Shown here: piece by piece, positions 1 through 9,418 of the stretch | Layout of the letters: every line of letters begins with the position of its first letter | How positions within the stretch are numbered: the first letter of the stretch is position 1 | Assembly: GCA_013824685.1 (NCBI GenBank) | Contig: PNOG01000024.1 | Coordinates: 1 to 64,000 of the forward strand | Direction: 5' to 3' | Source of the DNA: Coprothermobacter sp. | GTDB taxonomy: Bacteria > Caldisericota > Caldisericia > Cryosericales > Cryosericaceae | DNA length: 64,000 nucleotides | Made by a program: the position numbers and the translations under genes | Notes under the pieces: model-generated | The model's input: only the letters and a program-made list of their open reading frames with translations | Database searches by the model: none | What the model was told of the DNA's origin: nothing

Positions 1-7
1 GGGGTGT

Positions 8-35
8 TTGACGAAAGCCATGGGTGCTGTAAACT
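8..35 (+). promoter_or_regulatory. Promoter of clpC
   Basis: A -35 box TTGACG (8-13) and a -10 box TAAACT (30-35) are separated by 16 nt. They lie about 75 nt upstream of the clpC ATG at 111. This is a by-eye match to the housekeeping sigma consensus. No CIRCE or CtsR-type direct repeat is visible in the short upstream sequence available. Confidence 0.5.
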
Positions 36-110
36 ATCATAGCAACAGATATGCGGGGGTCCGGCCCTCGTTGGCGTCAGATGCAGCGCCGGGAACGGAG
101 GCACTATTCC

Positions 111-2582
111 ATGAACTGGGCAAACTTGACAGAACGTGCTCAAAAGGCCGTATGGATGGCACAGGAGTCGGCTAGCTCCCTGGGTAACGACTTCCTCGAC
201 ACCGACCATCTCCTGATTGGTCTTGCCAAGCTGGAAGAAGGCATAGCGTATGAGGCTATGGTAGCCAGCGGCATCGATCTTCACAAACTGGTCGACTACG
301 TTTCCGATCAGGTGCGAGGGGTCAAGCACAACAACTTCCTCGGCAGGAATGATGAGATCATCCTCACGCCAAGGGCCAAGAAAGTCTTGGACCTGGCTGA
401 GCGCGAGGCCATCAATCTTGGGGACGGGTATATCTCTACGGAACACATCTTGCTTGCGATCGTTCACGAGGGTGGCGGTGTGGGTGTGCGAAGTCTGGAG
501 GATGAAGGTGTCGATGTTTCGAAGCTCGTGAACACGGTTCTCTCGTTGCGTGGGACCGAGCACACGACGGAGTCCCCCCGCACGGGTCATCAGCCGCGGC
601 AGCGCACCAAGACGCCGACGCTCGACCAGTACAGTCGTGATCTGACAGAGATGGCTCGTCAGGGTAAGCTCGACCCCGTCATCGGCCGTGACAAGGAAAC
701 TGAGAGGCTGCTTCAGATACTGTTGCGACGAACCAAGAACAACCCCGTTCTCATCGGTGACCCCGGCGTAGGCAAGACGGCCATCGTCGAGGGACTGGCA
801 CGGAAAATCGTTGCGGGCGAAGTGCCTGAACTGCTCAAGAACAAGCGTGTCATTTCGCTTGATATTCCAAGCCTTGTGGCCGGGACCAAATACCGTGGCG
901 AGTTCGAGGACCGGATGAAGAAGTTTCTGGCTGAGATGAAGACGGCCGGCAACACTGTCATTCTGTTCATCGACGAGCTGCACAACGTTGTCGGGGCTGG
1001 GTCCGCAGAAGGAAGCTCCATCGATGCGGCCAACATCCTCAAGCCGGCGTTGTCGAGAGGCGAGCTTCAGACGATTGGGGCCACCACGCTTGGAGAGTAC
1101 CACAAATACATCGAGAAAGACCCGGCACTCGAGCGCCGATTCCAGCCGATCGTCGTCAGCGAATCCACCCTGCCCGAGTCGATCGAAATCCTGAAGGGAC
1201 TACGTGACAGATATGAGGCTCACCATCAGGTAACCATTACGGACGCGGCCATCGAGGCTGCCGTAAGGCTCTCCGTGAAGTACATTACGAGCCGGTTCCT
1301 GCCGGACAAGGCAGTCGACCTCATGGATGAGGCCAGTGCCAAGGTAAGGCTTGCTTCTACCGTTCCAAGCGACGAATACCGTCAACTGCAGGACGAGCTC
1401 GACAAGATCGAGCGCGAGAAGGACGACGCCATTCGTAACCAGGAGTTCGAGAAGGCGGCGGGTCTGCGAGACCAGGAGCGGGACGTTCACGACAAGATCG
1501 AGACGATGAAAGGCAGCGCGTTTTTGGCATCGGCTGCACGGGAAGCCGTTGTGAGCCCGGATGACATTCGCGCCGTTGTGGCTCTGTGGACCAACATTCC
1601 TGCCGAGCGGCTGGCTGAGGACGAACGAGCGAAGCTCCTGCACCTCGAGGACGCTCTCCGAACCAGGGTTGTCGGGCAGGATCAGGCTGTAGCGCTCATG
1701 GCAGAGGCTCTCAGGCGTTCTCGTGCGGGACTGAAGCATCCGACGAAGCCCATCGGGTCGTTCCTGTTCCTTGGCCCGACAGGCGTAGGGAAGACCGAGC
1801 TGGCACGTGCCCTGGCCGAGGAGCTGTTTGGCAGTGAGTCGTCGCTCATTCGCCTTGACATGAGCGAGTACATGGAGAAGTTCGCCGTGTCTCGCCTGGT
1901 TGGAGCCCCTCCCGGCTACGTAGGATACGAAGAGGGTGGACAATTGACCGAGGCCGTGAGGCGTCGCCCATTCAGCATCGTCCTGTTCGACGAGATCGAG
2001 AAAGCCCATCCGGACGTCTTCGACATTCTGCTTCAGATTATGGACGATGGACGTCTGACCGACTCGAGTGGAAGGACGGTCGATTTCCGGAACGCCGTCA
2101 TCATCATGACGAGCAACATTGGAGGCGGGTTCAATCGGATGGGTGGCCTCGGGTTCAAGCTTCCCGGCGAGGCTGGTGAGGCAGAAGCCCACACAGCGTC
2201 CATGATGGATGAGCTCAAGCACAGCTTCAAGCCGGAATTCCTGAACCGGGTCGACGAGATCGTCGTGTTCAACCAATTGGCGGTCGAGGACATCGAGAAG
2301 ATCGTAGCGATCCTGCTGAAGCGGGTAACCAGGGAGATCGAGGAGGAGGACATGCACCTCCAGTTCGGCCCCGAGCTCGTGTCGTATCTTGCACGCAAGG
2401 GCTTCAACCCCGAGTATGGAGCCCGGCCGCTGCTGAGGCTGATCCAGCACGAAGTGGAGAACGAGCTGTCCTACCGGATCCTGGAAGGGGAGTTCAAGCA
2501 CGGCGATACCATCGTCGTGACGAGCGACGGCCAGAAGGTGGTCTTCGAGTCAGCGCTGAGAGAGCCTGCGCCAGCAGAATAG
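111..2582 (+). CDS. clpC: ATP-dependent Clp protease ATPase subunit ClpC
   Basis: AAA+ unfoldase that feeds substrates to the ClpP peptidase in the cytoplasm. The 823 residues show the ClpC order: two Clp_N repeats (about 1-145), first AAA+ domain with Walker A GDPGVGKT and Walker B ILFIDELH, a UVR-type coiled middle segment (around residue 430, [20 protein letters not shown]) that separates ClpC from ClpA and ClpB, and a second AAA+ domain with GPTGVGKT and [12 protein letters not shown] followed by the C-terminal small domain. The ATG at 111 is chosen because GGAGG (97-101) precedes it and the family N-terminus [13 protein letters not shown] begins there; an in-frame ATG at 51 would add 20 atypical residues. 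lepA follows after 9 nt. In Firmicutes clpC follows ctsR-mcsA-mcsB; that side lies outside the window. Confidence 0.96.
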   Translation: MNWANLTERAQKAVWMAQESASSLGNDFLDTDHLLIGLAKLEEGIAYEAMVASGIDLHKLVDYVSDQVRGVKHNNFLGRNDEIILTPRAKKVLDLAEREAINLGDGYISTEHILLAIVHEGGGVGVRSLEDEGVDVSKLVNTVLSLRGTEHTTESPRTGHQPRQRTKTPTLDQYSRDLTEMARQGKLDPVIGRDKETERLLQILLRRTKNNPVLIGDPGVGKTAIVEGLARKIVAGEVPELLKNKRVISLDIPSLVAGTKYRGEFEDRMKKFLAEMKTAGNTVILFIDELHNVVGAGSAEGSSIDAANILKPALSRGELQTIGATTLGEYHKYIEKDPALERRFQPIVVSESTLPESIEILKGLRDRYEAHHQVTITDAAIEAAVRLSVKYITSRFLPDKAVDLMDEASAKVRLASTVPSDEYRQLQDELDKIEREKDDAIRNQEFEKAAGLRDQERDVHDKIETMKGSAFLASAAREAVVSPDDIRAVVALWTNIPAERLAEDERAKLLHLEDALRTRVVGQDQAVALMAEALRRSRAGLKHPTKPIGSFLFLGPTGVGKTELARALAEELFGSESSLIRLDMSEYMEKFAVSRLVGAPPGYVGYEEGGQLTEAVRRRPFSIVLFDEIEKAHPDVFDILLQIMDDGRLTDSSGRTVDFRNAVIIMTSNIGGGFNRMGGLGFKLPGEAGEAEAHTASMMDELKHSFKPEFLNRVDEIVVFNQLAVEDIEKIVAILLKRVTREIEEEDMHLQFGPELVSYLARKGFNPEYGARPLLRLIQHEVENELSYRILEGEFKHGDTIVVTSDGQKVVFESALREPAPAE

Positions 2583-2591
2583 GCTGGAGTC

Positions 2592-4397
2592 ATGAACCCG
2601 AAAAGCATACGCAATTTCTGTATCATTGCCCATATCGATCACGGCAAGTCCACCCTCGCTGACCGTTTTCTTGAGCGAGCCGGCTTCATCCTGAAGAACA
2701 AGGGTGATCAGGTCCTGGATCAGATGGACCTCGAGAAGGAACGTGGCATCACGATCAAGGCACATCCCATCCGCCTGACCTATACCGCGCGGGACGGGTC
2801 GCCCGTGGTGTTCAATCTGATTGATACGCCCGGCCATGTCGACTTCACCTACGAAGTCTCGCGCAGCATAGCCGCCTGCGAAGGAGCGGTGCTTGTTGTG
2901 GACGCGACACAGGGTGTCGAGGCGCAGACTGTTGCCAATACCTACCTCGCGCTGAATCACAACCTCACCATCATCACTGCCGTCAACAAGATCGATTTGC
3001 CAAATGCCGACGTGGACGAGACGAAACGGGAGATCGAGGAGATCATCGGATTCGACGCCTCGGACGCGTCACTTGTCAGCGCAAAGACCGGGCTCGGCGT
3101 GGATGAGCTGCTTCGCGTCATCGAAGACAAGGTTCCGAGTCCTTCCGGCGACGCCGACGCTCCTCTCAAGTGCCTCGTGTTTGACTCGCACTTTGATACC
3201 TACAAGGGCGTGGTCGTTCACATCAGGGTTTTCGAAGGGACCATCCAGAAGGGAGACCGTGTCCGGTTCATGGCCACCGGCAACGAGTTCGACGTCGTCG
3301 AAGTAGGCTACTTCGAGCTGACGCCTGTCGTGGCAGATGTGCTGACGGCGGGGGAAGTCGGCTACTTTGCCGCGGTGATCCGGGTTCCTGCCGAGGTCCA
3401 TATCGGGGATACCGTGACGGGCGCGCTCCGGCCGACCGCAGAGCCCATACCGGGGTACAGGCCGGTGCTCCCGATGGTTTTTGCCGGGCTCTACCCCATC
3501 GACGCAAATGACTATGACGGACTCAAGTCATCACTGCAGCGGCTGCAGCTGAATGATGCTTCTCTCACGTTTGAGCCCGAGTCGTCGGGGGCCCTGGGTT
3601 TTGGGTTCCGGTGCGGGTTCTCCGGTCTCCTGCATCTGGAGGTCATCACGGAGCGCCTCCGCCGGGAGTACGGCCAGGACATTATCGTCACCGTTCCAAA
3701 TGTGCGGTATCGTGTTATCAAGCGCAATACGGGAGAGGAGGTTCTTGCCGACAGTCCTTCAAAGTTCCCCCCGCTGGGAGAGATCGAACGCATCGAGGAA
3801 CCCTTCGTCAAAGCCGAGATTGTCGTACCGCATGATGCTATCGGAGACGTCATGGAGCTCACCAACAAGCGCAGGGGCATCTATGTCAACATGTCCTACC
3901 CCGAGAGCCGGCGGGCGGTCCTGGAATATGAACTCCCCTTGTCCGAGATCATCACGGATTTCTTCGATCGGCTCAAGTCCATCACGAAGGGGTATGGAAC
4001 GCTTGACTACGTTCTGGCGGGGTATCGCGAGGAACGGCTCGCCAAGGTCGATGTCCTGGTCAACGGAACGCCCGTCGACGCACTCTCGTTCATCGCGCAT
4101 GAAGATGAAGTCCAGCACATCGCAAGGTCGATGTTGCAGCGGCTGCGCAAGTACGTTCCCCGGCAGATGTACGAAGTTGCGTTGCAGGCCGCAATCGGGG
4201 GAAAGATCGTAGCACGCGAGAACATCGTCCAGCTGCGCAAGGACGTCCTGGCCAAGTGCTATGGTGGGGACGTCACGCGAAAACGGAAGCTTCTGGAGAA
4301 ACAGAAAGAGGGCAAGAAGAAAATGAAGCAGATCGGCAAGGTGAGCATCCCCCAGGAGGCGTTTCTCTCTATCCTCAAGCGTGAGTCGGACGACTAG
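2592..4397 (+). CDS. lepA: Elongation factor 4 (LepA), ribosome back-translocase GTPase
   Basis: Translational GTPase that acts on stalled or mistranslocated ribosomes. Length (601 aa) is typical. G1 is AHIDHGKSTLADR near the N-terminus, followed by switch II DTPGHVDF, G4 NKIDLP and the G5-type SAKTG. The EF-G-like domains and the LepA-specific C-terminal domain (ending KQIGKVSIPQEAFLSILK) are intact. The ATG at 2592 has a GGAG just upstream and gives the family start MNPKSIRNFCIIAHID. The end overlaps the GTG start of hemW by 17 nt, so translation is probably coupled. The lepA-hemW order is common in bacteria. Confidence 0.97.
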   Translation: MNPKSIRNFCIIAHIDHGKSTLADRFLERAGFILKNKGDQVLDQMDLEKERGITIKAHPIRLTYTARDGSPVVFNLIDTPGHVDFTYEVSRSIAACEGAVLVVDATQGVEAQTVANTYLALNHNLTIITAVNKIDLPNADVDETKREIEEIIGFDASDASLVSAKTGLGVDELLRVIEDKVPSPSGDADAPLKCLVFDSHFDTYKGVVVHIRVFEGTIQKGDRVRFMATGNEFDVVEVGYFELTPVVADVLTAGEVGYFAAVIRVPAEVHIGDTVTGALRPTAEPIPGYRPVLPMVFAGLYPIDANDYDGLKSSLQRLQLNDASLTFEPESSGALGFGFRCGFSGLLHLEVITERLRREYGQDIIVTVPNVRYRVIKRNTGEEVLADSPSKFPPLGEIERIEEPFVKAEIVVPHDAIGDVMELTNKRRGIYVNMSYPESRRAVLEYELPLSEIITDFFDRLKSITKGYGTLDYVLAGYREERLAKVDVLVNGTPVDALSFIAHEDEVQHIARSMLQRLRKYVPRQMYEVALQAAIGGKIVARENIVQLRKDVLAKCYGGDVTRKRKLLEKQKEGKKKMKQIGKVSIPQEAFLSILKRESDD

Positions 4398-5535
4398 ACC
4401 AGTCGGCGTCTATTTCCACATTCCCTTCTGTCGCAGAAGGTGCAACTATTGTGACTTCCTGTCGACGGGGGGCGCAACGGGTGTTCCCGACGAGTATGTG
4501 GATGCTTTGCTTTCCGAGTGGAGACTGTGGGTTGATCCATTGCGCCGGCAGGACGTTGGTGTGCGGTCCATTTACGTTGGTGGCGGTACCCCTTCCCTCC
4601 TGGAACCCCTTCAGCTTCGGCGGCTGATCGACGGGGTGAGGTCTGCTGTGCCAGAAATGCCGGATTGCGAGATTACCATGGAAAGCAATCCGGACAGCCT
4701 CGACGTTTCGAGCATTCGGGCGTACGCCGGCGCGGGTGTCAACCGCCTGAGTGTTGGCATCCAGAGCTTCAGTGATTGCTCGCTGAAGAGACTGGGACGC
4801 CTGCACGATTCGGCTGGGGCGGAACGCGCACTTCGGCAGGCGCGGGAGGCGGGGATCAATAACCTGTCTCTGGACCTCATGTATGGACTTCCCGGTTCTC
4901 TGCCCGGTGAAGAGGTTGCCTCGTTGAGACACGCCATCGAGCTTTCTCCGGAGCACATCTCCTGGTATAACCTGACCCTGTCTGCCGGCACCCCGTTGGC
5001 CAGGTCCGTAGCTGACGGCCGTGAGGTGATGCCGGACGACGACACGGTTCTGGGAACGATGCGGGAGGGATGGAGCCTGCTTGCGGCGAGCGGGTTCGAG
5101 CACTACGAGATCTCCAATTTCTCCCACCCCGGTTTCGCCTCGCAACACAATCTGGGCTACTGGCTGTTCACCGACTACGTCGGGCTCGGCCTGGGAGCGT
5201 CTGGATTCGTGTCAGGCCGGAGATGGACGAATGTCAGCGACATGGCAGTGTATTTCGCTGCCGTTTTCGACGGCAGGCTGCCTTTCGACAGCGAAGAACG
5301 GCTCGAGGGTCATCTCCAGGAAGGCGAGTATGTTATGCTGCGCATGCGCCTGCCTGGCGCCGGCCTCGATTTCGCGGCCTTCGGCGACCTGTTTCGAGAA
5401 GACGCGCGCATCATATTTCATGACGCTCTTGCTCAGCTGAGGGACGATGGACTCATCAGTGTCCTGAAGGACAGGGCTGTGTGCACGCAGAAGGGTCTCG
5501 AATTGAACAACCTCGTGGCCGGGGCATTCATCTGA
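4381..5535 (+). CDS. hemW: Radical SAM heme chaperone HemW (coproporphyrinogen oxidase-like)
   Basis: Radical SAM protein of the HemN/HemW group. HemW proteins bind heme and deliver it rather than oxidise coproporphyrinogen. The cluster motif is CRRRCNYC with Cys17, Cys21 and Cys24, followed by GGGTPS and the family signature RLSVGIQSF and NLDLMYGLP-type segments. At 384 aa it is the usual HemW length and lacks the long HemN N-terminus. The GTG at 4381 lies inside the lepA 3' end; no strong ribosome-binding site sits at the normal distance (AGGAGG is about 21 nt away), which suggests coupling to lepA termination. The hemW name follows from lepA synteny; true HemN function is less likely. Confidence 0.9.
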   Translation: MSRTTRPVGVYFHIPFCRRRCNYCDFLSTGGATGVPDEYVDALLSEWRLWVDPLRRQDVGVRSIYVGGGTPSLLEPLQLRRLIDGVRSAVPEMPDCEITMESNPDSLDVSSIRAYAGAGVNRLSVGIQSFSDCSLKRLGRLHDSAGAERALRQAREAGINNLSLDLMYGLPGSLPGEEVASLRHAIELSPEHISWYNLTLSAGTPLARSVADGREVMPDDDTVLGTMREGWSLLAASGFEHYEISNFSHPGFASQHNLGYWLFTDYVGLGLGASGFVSGRRWTNVSDMAVYFAAVFDGRLPFDSEERLEGHLQEGEYVMLRMRLPGAGLDFAAFGDLFREDARIIFHDALAQLRDDGLISVLKDRAVCTQKGLELNNLVAGAFI

Positions 5536-5545
5536 GGACAGCGAA

Positions 5546-5570
5546 AGCCCCGGCCCTGATGGCCGGGGCT
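5546..5570. terminator. Hairpin between convergent hemW and ychF
   Basis: Perfect 10-bp inverted repeat AGCCCCGGCC / GGCCGGGGCT around a 5-nt loop. It sits between the stop of hemW (5535) and the stop of ychF (5592), read in opposite directions. Neither side has a long T tract, so it is a GC-rich hairpin that may serve as a weak bidirectional terminator. Confidence 0.6.
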
Positions 5571-5591
5571 GGTGGCAACGAGCGTCCCCTG

Positions 5592-6650
5592 TCAGTGAGA
5601 AACGTTGAACCGGAAGTGGGCGATCTCCTTGTTCTTCACGACGTAGCTCTCACCCTCTATTCGCAGCAGCCCCTTCTCCTTGGCGACCTTGAAGGAGTTG
5701 TCGGCTTTGCGGAAGTCATCCAGCGAGATGACTTCGGCCGCAATGAACCCGCGCGCGATATCCGTGTGGATCTTCCCCGCAGCTCCACGGGCGTGCGTGC
5801 CAGCTTCGATAACCCAGGCCTTGCACTCGTCTTCTCCCGCCGTGTAGAAGGTTTCGAGCTTGAGCAGCTGATATGCTCTGCCAATGAACGTGTCGATGAC
5901 TGATCCGGACAGGCCAAATTCCTGAAGGAACTCGAGTTGTTCGGCGGCAGGAAGTTCGGCGATCTCGCGTTCCAGTTTTGCATCCAGCACCATGACCGTC
6001 GCGTCTATCTGGCCTGCAGCAGCAGTGAGAGCCGCCTCGAGGTTTCTGGCGGCGGTTTCGTCTGTCATCGTGATGTTGATGACATACATCACCGGCTTCA
6101 GCGTGATGAACGCGTAGGAAGTGAGCAGCCTCTTGTCTTCATCGGTCAGTCCGAGACTGCGCAGTCCCTTTCCGGCCGAAAGGCATACCTGGGAACTCGA
6201 GAGGAGGTCCCTCTCCCGTTCAAGCTGAGGCGTCATTTTCTCCTTCTTCATGCGTTCGAGCCGGTGTTCCACGATTTCCAGGTCTACCAGGGCAAGGTCC
6301 AGTTCGAAGCTGTCTATCTGATCCTTGAGGCTTGTGGCGGAAGGCACCTGCGTGAATGCGTCGAATACCTCAACCAGCGCCTCGACGTTCTTCACGTCTT
6401 TGAGCAGTTCGTTGCGTCGTGAAGCGTTTTCCTGGCCGGACGGAATGCCCGGAACATCGGCAAACTCGACGCTGGCGGGCGTCGTCTTTTTGGGCTTGAA
6501 GACGTCGGCCAGATAGTCCAGATCAGTGTCGCCGACGCCAACGGCGGCGAGATTCGTCTTGGACTGTGAGACCTGCGTGGTTCCTCTGGTCAGTGCTCCG
6601 AACAGCGTGGTCTTGCCCGTTTGAGGCAAACCGATTATTCCAATCTTCAT
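5592..6650 (-). CDS. ychF: Redox-regulated ATPase YchF (Obg-family)
   Basis: Cytoplasmic P-loop ATPase of the Obg superfamily that binds ribosomes; members prefer ATP to GTP. The 352-aa protein starts MKIGIIGLPQTGKTTLFGALT (P-loop near residue 8), has DVPGI as the switch II motif, a coiled hairpin domain in the middle and a C-terminal TGS domain ending HFRFNVSH. AAGGAG lies 7 nt upstream of the ATG. A promoter-like TTGCAA and TATACT pair lies just upstream. The gene is monocistronic, convergent with hemW and divergent from the next gene. Confidence 0.96.
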   Translation of the reverse strand: MKIGIIGLPQTGKTTLFGALTRGTTQVSQSKTNLAAVGVGDTDLDYLADVFKPKKTTPASVEFADVPGIPSGQENASRRNELLKDVKNVEALVEVFDAFTQVPSATSLKDQIDSFELDLALVDLEIVEHRLERMKKEKMTPQLERERDLLSSSQVCLSAGKGLRSLGLTDEDKRLLTSYAFITLKPVMYVINITMTDETAARNLEAALTAAAGQIDATVMVLDAKLEREIAELPAAEQLEFLQEFGLSGSVIDTFIGRAYQLLKLETFYTAGEDECKAWVIEAGTHARGAAGKIHTDIARGFIAAEVISLDDFRKADNSFKVAKEKGLLRIEGESYVVKNKEIAHFRFNVSH

Positions 6651-6698
6651 TGGCAGCTCCTTCTCATGCGCTCGTTCATGCTTGCGGACTCTTGTTCA

Positions 6699-6726
6699 GT
6701 ATACTTGAGTCATAAACGTGTTGCAA
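6699..6726 (-). promoter_or_regulatory. Promoter of ychF
   Basis: On the minus strand, TTGCAA (6726-6721) and TATACT (6704-6699) are separated by 16 nt. They lie about 50 nt upstream of the ychF ATG. Call is by eye. Confidence 0.5.
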
Positions 6727-6809
6727 GGATCGGGAGGCAACAGGCCTCGTGGGACAGCAGGAACCTGGCAAGGACGGGTTGTCAGGTGTATTCCTCCTGC
6801 ACCGACCGA

Positions 6810-6838
6810 TTGACATCGTGAGGCTGACATCATACACT
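6810..6838 (+). promoter_or_regulatory. Promoter of the 6864 gene
   Basis: TTGACA (6810-6815), a perfect -35 match, and TACACT (6833-6838) are separated by 17 nt. They lie 25 nt upstream of the ATG at 6864. GGAG at 6848-6851 is the probable ribosome-binding site. Together with the ychF promoter this makes a divergent promoter region. Confidence 0.55.
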
Positions 6839-6863
6839 GTCGTCTCTGGAGACAACCTATCAG

Positions 6864-7607
6864 ATGAAGATCAAGACGGTACGTGGAGCGCTGCGCGCTG
6901 TGCAGCGCAAGATAGTCGCTGGTCACAGGGAGACGGTGACGTACTCCAGTGAACTCGACAAGACCTATGGTCTGCTTGCGACGGACAAGGCGTGGTACAT
7001 TACGCGCCTGCTCCGCAGCGAGGACTATGTCGATTTCGGGGGCCTGTTCCCGGAGCTCTCGAAGCAGATTGGCTGGACGAGAGGGGTAAGGCTCGCGAGG
7101 CAGGGCCTTTCTGCTGCCATTGGTGCCACTCGGAAGCTGCCGGTACACGGCACCGCGTCGAGCATCCTGGTGTTTGTGGACGAACAGGGAAGGTTCCTCC
7201 AGATTGGCCCTGCGACACTCATGGGGTTCTGTGAGTACATGGGACTCACGACCGGCCGCGGCAACAGCTGGTATGCCTTTCCGACGATCATCCTGAGCCC
7301 CGTGTTTGGCAGCGAGCGCGACACGGAAGAGCGGGCTGCCCTGCAGCGGGCGTCTCTTATCTCCCAGGTCAATAGTACGGAAGCTGATGAGGACACGCGC
7401 AAAGAGTACTTCATCGATGCCGTCGTCCAGCTTGGCCAGCCAGACGCGCAGGCAGTGCCGGACTTGTCCGTGTCTGGAGCGGTTCCGACAACTTCGTTCG
7501 ACCAGTTCGATTTTGCGGGCGACGGCGCCGTATTGGCCGTGCTCAGCGAGATCAACCGAAACCTTACTCGCATACGCGAGCTGCTGGAGAAGACCTCATC
7601 GAAGTGA
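6864..7607 (+). CDS. Unrecognised 247-aa protein
   Basis: I do not recognise this family. The 247-residue product has no visible signal peptide or membrane segment, so it is probably cytoplasmic. The first 190 residues alternate hydrophobic and polar stretches in the manner of a folded domain (for example SILVFVDEQGRFLQIGPATLMGFCEYM). A short acidic linker follows (about 165-215), then a C-terminal helix (AVLSEINRNLTRIRELLEK) that could form a coiled coil. Its TGA overlaps the GTG start of the next gene, so the two are probably translated together. The consensus promoter, ribosome-binding site and normal codon use argue for a real gene. Confidence 0.8.
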   Translation: MKIKTVRGALRAVQRKIVAGHRETVTYSSELDKTYGLLATDKAWYITRLLRSEDYVDFGGLFPELSKQIGWTRGVRLARQGLSAAIGATRKLPVHGTASSILVFVDEQGRFLQIGPATLMGFCEYMGLTTGRGNSWYAFPTIILSPVFGSERDTEERAALQRASLISQVNSTEADEDTRKEYFIDAVVQLGQPDAQAVPDLSVSGAVPTTSFDQFDFAGDGAVLAVLSEINRNLTRIRELLEKTSSK

Positions 7608-8464
7608 GGACCGGCCGCGCGCGGCACCTGACCGTCGCTGTGGCTGCCATCATCTCTGGAGCGGTGTTCCTGTCGGCTCGATTGCCCGTGTCGATGAACC
7701 CTCCGGGGCTTCGCGCGGTTGACGCAGCGTCCCTGGACGCTGTGCAGATCGCCAGCGATGCAGGTATTGTTCTTGGTTCGGGAGCAGCCGTAGCGGTGGA
7801 GTGCGTGGGCGGCGGCATCGAATTGGTAACGCCCAATCAGCAGATGATCGGGGTGTTGCGCGATGGGTCGCCTTCTACTGGAACATGGGACGTGCCATGG
7901 GCTTTCGGTCCAGTGAGACTTGTCCAGGTGAGTGAGAGAACGGTCGTTGTACGCGAACGGGTCCCGTATGATATTCGGTATGTGCCCGAGCAGTCCGCAG
8001 TCAGGGGGCAGGTGGTCGTGTGGACATCCGGCACGGGTGGGGTGCGCGAGCGTTCGTTCCGCCTCCTCTACGAGGACGGCAGACTGGTATCGCGAGTCCT
8101 GGTTTCTGACTCCCTGCTCGAGCCACCCGCCGGAGACGCACTGGCTGTCGGGAAGTCCGCCTATCGCGGTGGAGCGATGAACGAGTTCTATATGGAGGCC
8201 ACCGCCTATTCGCCGACGGTTCAGGAGACGGACGGCGATCCGTGGACGACTGCCTCGGGGATGAAATCTGGGCATGGTGTGGTGGCAGTCGACCCGAAGG
8301 TCATACCACTCGGCAGCAAGCTCTATGTGGAAGGCTACGGGTACGCCATAGCCGGCGACACGGGCGGCGCCATCAGGGGCGACCGCATCGACGTGTTCTT
8401 CTACTCGTCTGATGAGACAGCGAGGTGGGGAAGGCGCTGGGTTCGCGTGTTCGTTCTCTCATGA
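7604..8464 (+). CDS. Secreted G5/3D-domain protein (YabE/RpfB-like)
   Basis: Probable cell-wall hydrolase of the YabE/resuscitation-promoting type. Residues about 8-25 form an N-terminal membrane anchor or signal peptide (VAVAAIISGAVFLSARL). A G5-like beta domain follows (about 105-180, with VRERVPYDIRYV). The C-terminus is a 3D domain (about 200-283) with ATAYSP, KVIPLGSKLYVEGYG, and the Asp motif DTGGAIRGDRIDVFF, the barrel that carries lytic transglycosylase activity in this group. The start is a GTG overlapping the previous stop. In Bacillus the order is yabE-rnmV-ksgA; here the same pair of genes is adjacent without rnmV. Confidence 0.85.
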   Translation: MRTGRARHLTVAVAAIISGAVFLSARLPVSMNPPGLRAVDAASLDAVQIASDAGIVLGSGAAVAVECVGGGIELVTPNQQMIGVLRDGSPSTGTWDVPWAFGPVRLVQVSERTVVVRERVPYDIRYVPEQSAVRGQVVVWTSGTGGVRERSFRLLYEDGRLVSRVLVSDSLLEPPAGDALAVGKSAYRGGAMNEFYMEATAYSPTVQETDGDPWTTASGMKSGHGVVAVDPKVIPLGSKLYVEGYGYAIAGDTGGAIRGDRIDVFFYSSDETARWGRRWVRVFVLS

Positions 8465-8483
8465 CGAGGAGGAAGTCCACAAC

Positions 8484-9320
8484 GTGAACACGCTCACTCC
8501 AACTGCCCTTCGCGACTTGCTGAAACGGACGGGTGTTGTCCTGTCCAAACGCTTCGGGCAGAACTTCCTGGTCGACGGCAACGTCCTTGCTTCCATGGCC
8601 TCGCACTTCCCTTCAGATGAGAACGTGGTGTTCGTCGAGGTCGGTGCCGGGGCGCTTGCCCTGACCGGGATTCTCGCGGAGCGTGGCAAGCGCGTGGTTG
8701 CCTACGAGATTGACGAGCGTCTTCGCAAGGTCCATGAGGCCCTTCTGGTCGATGACCCTCTCCGGATGCGTATTGAGCTGAGGTATGAGGACGCCCTGGA
8801 GGCAGACTGGTGTGCTCTGGGACACGAGGGTGAGACCCTGGTGCTGATGGGGAATCTCCCGTATCTGCGGTCCTCTGAGATCGTCCTGAAGCTTATCCGA
8901 ACTGACTGTATCGGGCAAGCCTGCCTGCTGTTCCAGCGGGAGTTCGCAACCCGCCTTGCCGCTCATTCCGGGAACGGGGACTACAGCTCACTCTCTGTCG
9001 TGGCCCAGACGTTCTTCGATATCAGGCGGCTGCTTGAGCTTTCGCCTGAGGTGTTCTTCCCACGTCCAGAGGTCAGCTCGACCTTACTGGGGTTCGTCAG
9101 ACGTCCAAGCGGACTGGAGGATGCCGAAGTCGCGCCATTCATGCGATTTGTTCAGCAGTCATTCCTGCACAGGCGCAAGAAACTGGCCGACTTCTTCCGC
9201 CGACTCGGCGTCCCGCTGACGGGTGAGTTCGCCGAGACGTCTCAGCTTCGTCCGGAGGTCCTCACACCCTCGGAGTTCATCGACTTGTTTCGGGCGGTCT
9301 CCCGGGTGACTCGACGCTGA
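8484..9320 (+). CDS. rsmA: 16S rRNA dimethyladenosine transferase RsmA/KsgA
   Basis: Dimethylates the two adjacent adenines in the 3' terminal helix of 16S rRNA during small-subunit maturation. The family start region LKRTGVVLSKRFGQNFLVD, the SAM-binding motif VEVGAGALALTGIL, acidic motif YEID and the target-base motif NLPYLRSSEI are all present, with the C-terminal helical domain. Length is 278 aa. The GTG at 8484 is chosen because GGAGG (8468-8472) lies 11 nt upstream; an upstream in-frame codon at 8412 would lie inside the preceding gene. Confidence 0.94.
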   Translation: MNTLTPTALRDLLKRTGVVLSKRFGQNFLVDGNVLASMASHFPSDENVVFVEVGAGALALTGILAERGKRVVAYEIDERLRKVHEALLVDDPLRMRIELRYEDALEADWCALGHEGETLVLMGNLPYLRSSEIVLKLIRTDCIGQACLLFQREFATRLAAHSGNGDYSSLSVVAQTFFDIRRLLELSPEVFFPRPEVSSTLLGFVRRPSGLEDAEVAPFMRFVQQSFLHRRKKLADFFRRLGVPLTGEFAETSQLRPEVLTPSEFIDLFRAVSRVTRR

Positions 9321-9347
9321 CCAACTGCGTCCAGAGCGTTCGCCGTG

Positions 9348-9375
9348 TTGCCTTTTCCCCCATCGGGAGTAGAAT
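9348..9375 (+). promoter_or_regulatory. Promoter of the gcv operon
   Basis: TTGCCT (9348-9353) and TAGAAT (9370-9375) are 16 nt apart, 44 nt upstream of the gcvH ATG. The leader is too short for a glycine riboswitch and none is seen. Confidence 0.5.
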
Positions 9376-9418
9376 TTCCCGGTAAGCTACGTCATCTCAT
9401 TTCGGGAGGCATGCGATC

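Noticed and set aside
1200-2501. Long open frame on the minus strand opposite clpC
   Set aside because: It lies wholly inside the clear clpC gene, has no domain signature and reflects GC-rich codon bias. Similar antisense frames opposite gcvPB, argS, alaS and pilB were rejected for the same reason.
9376-9418. Glycine riboswitch upstream of gcvH
   Set aside because: The promoter leaves only about 40 nt of leader, too short for a glycine riboswitch, and no conserved core is seen.
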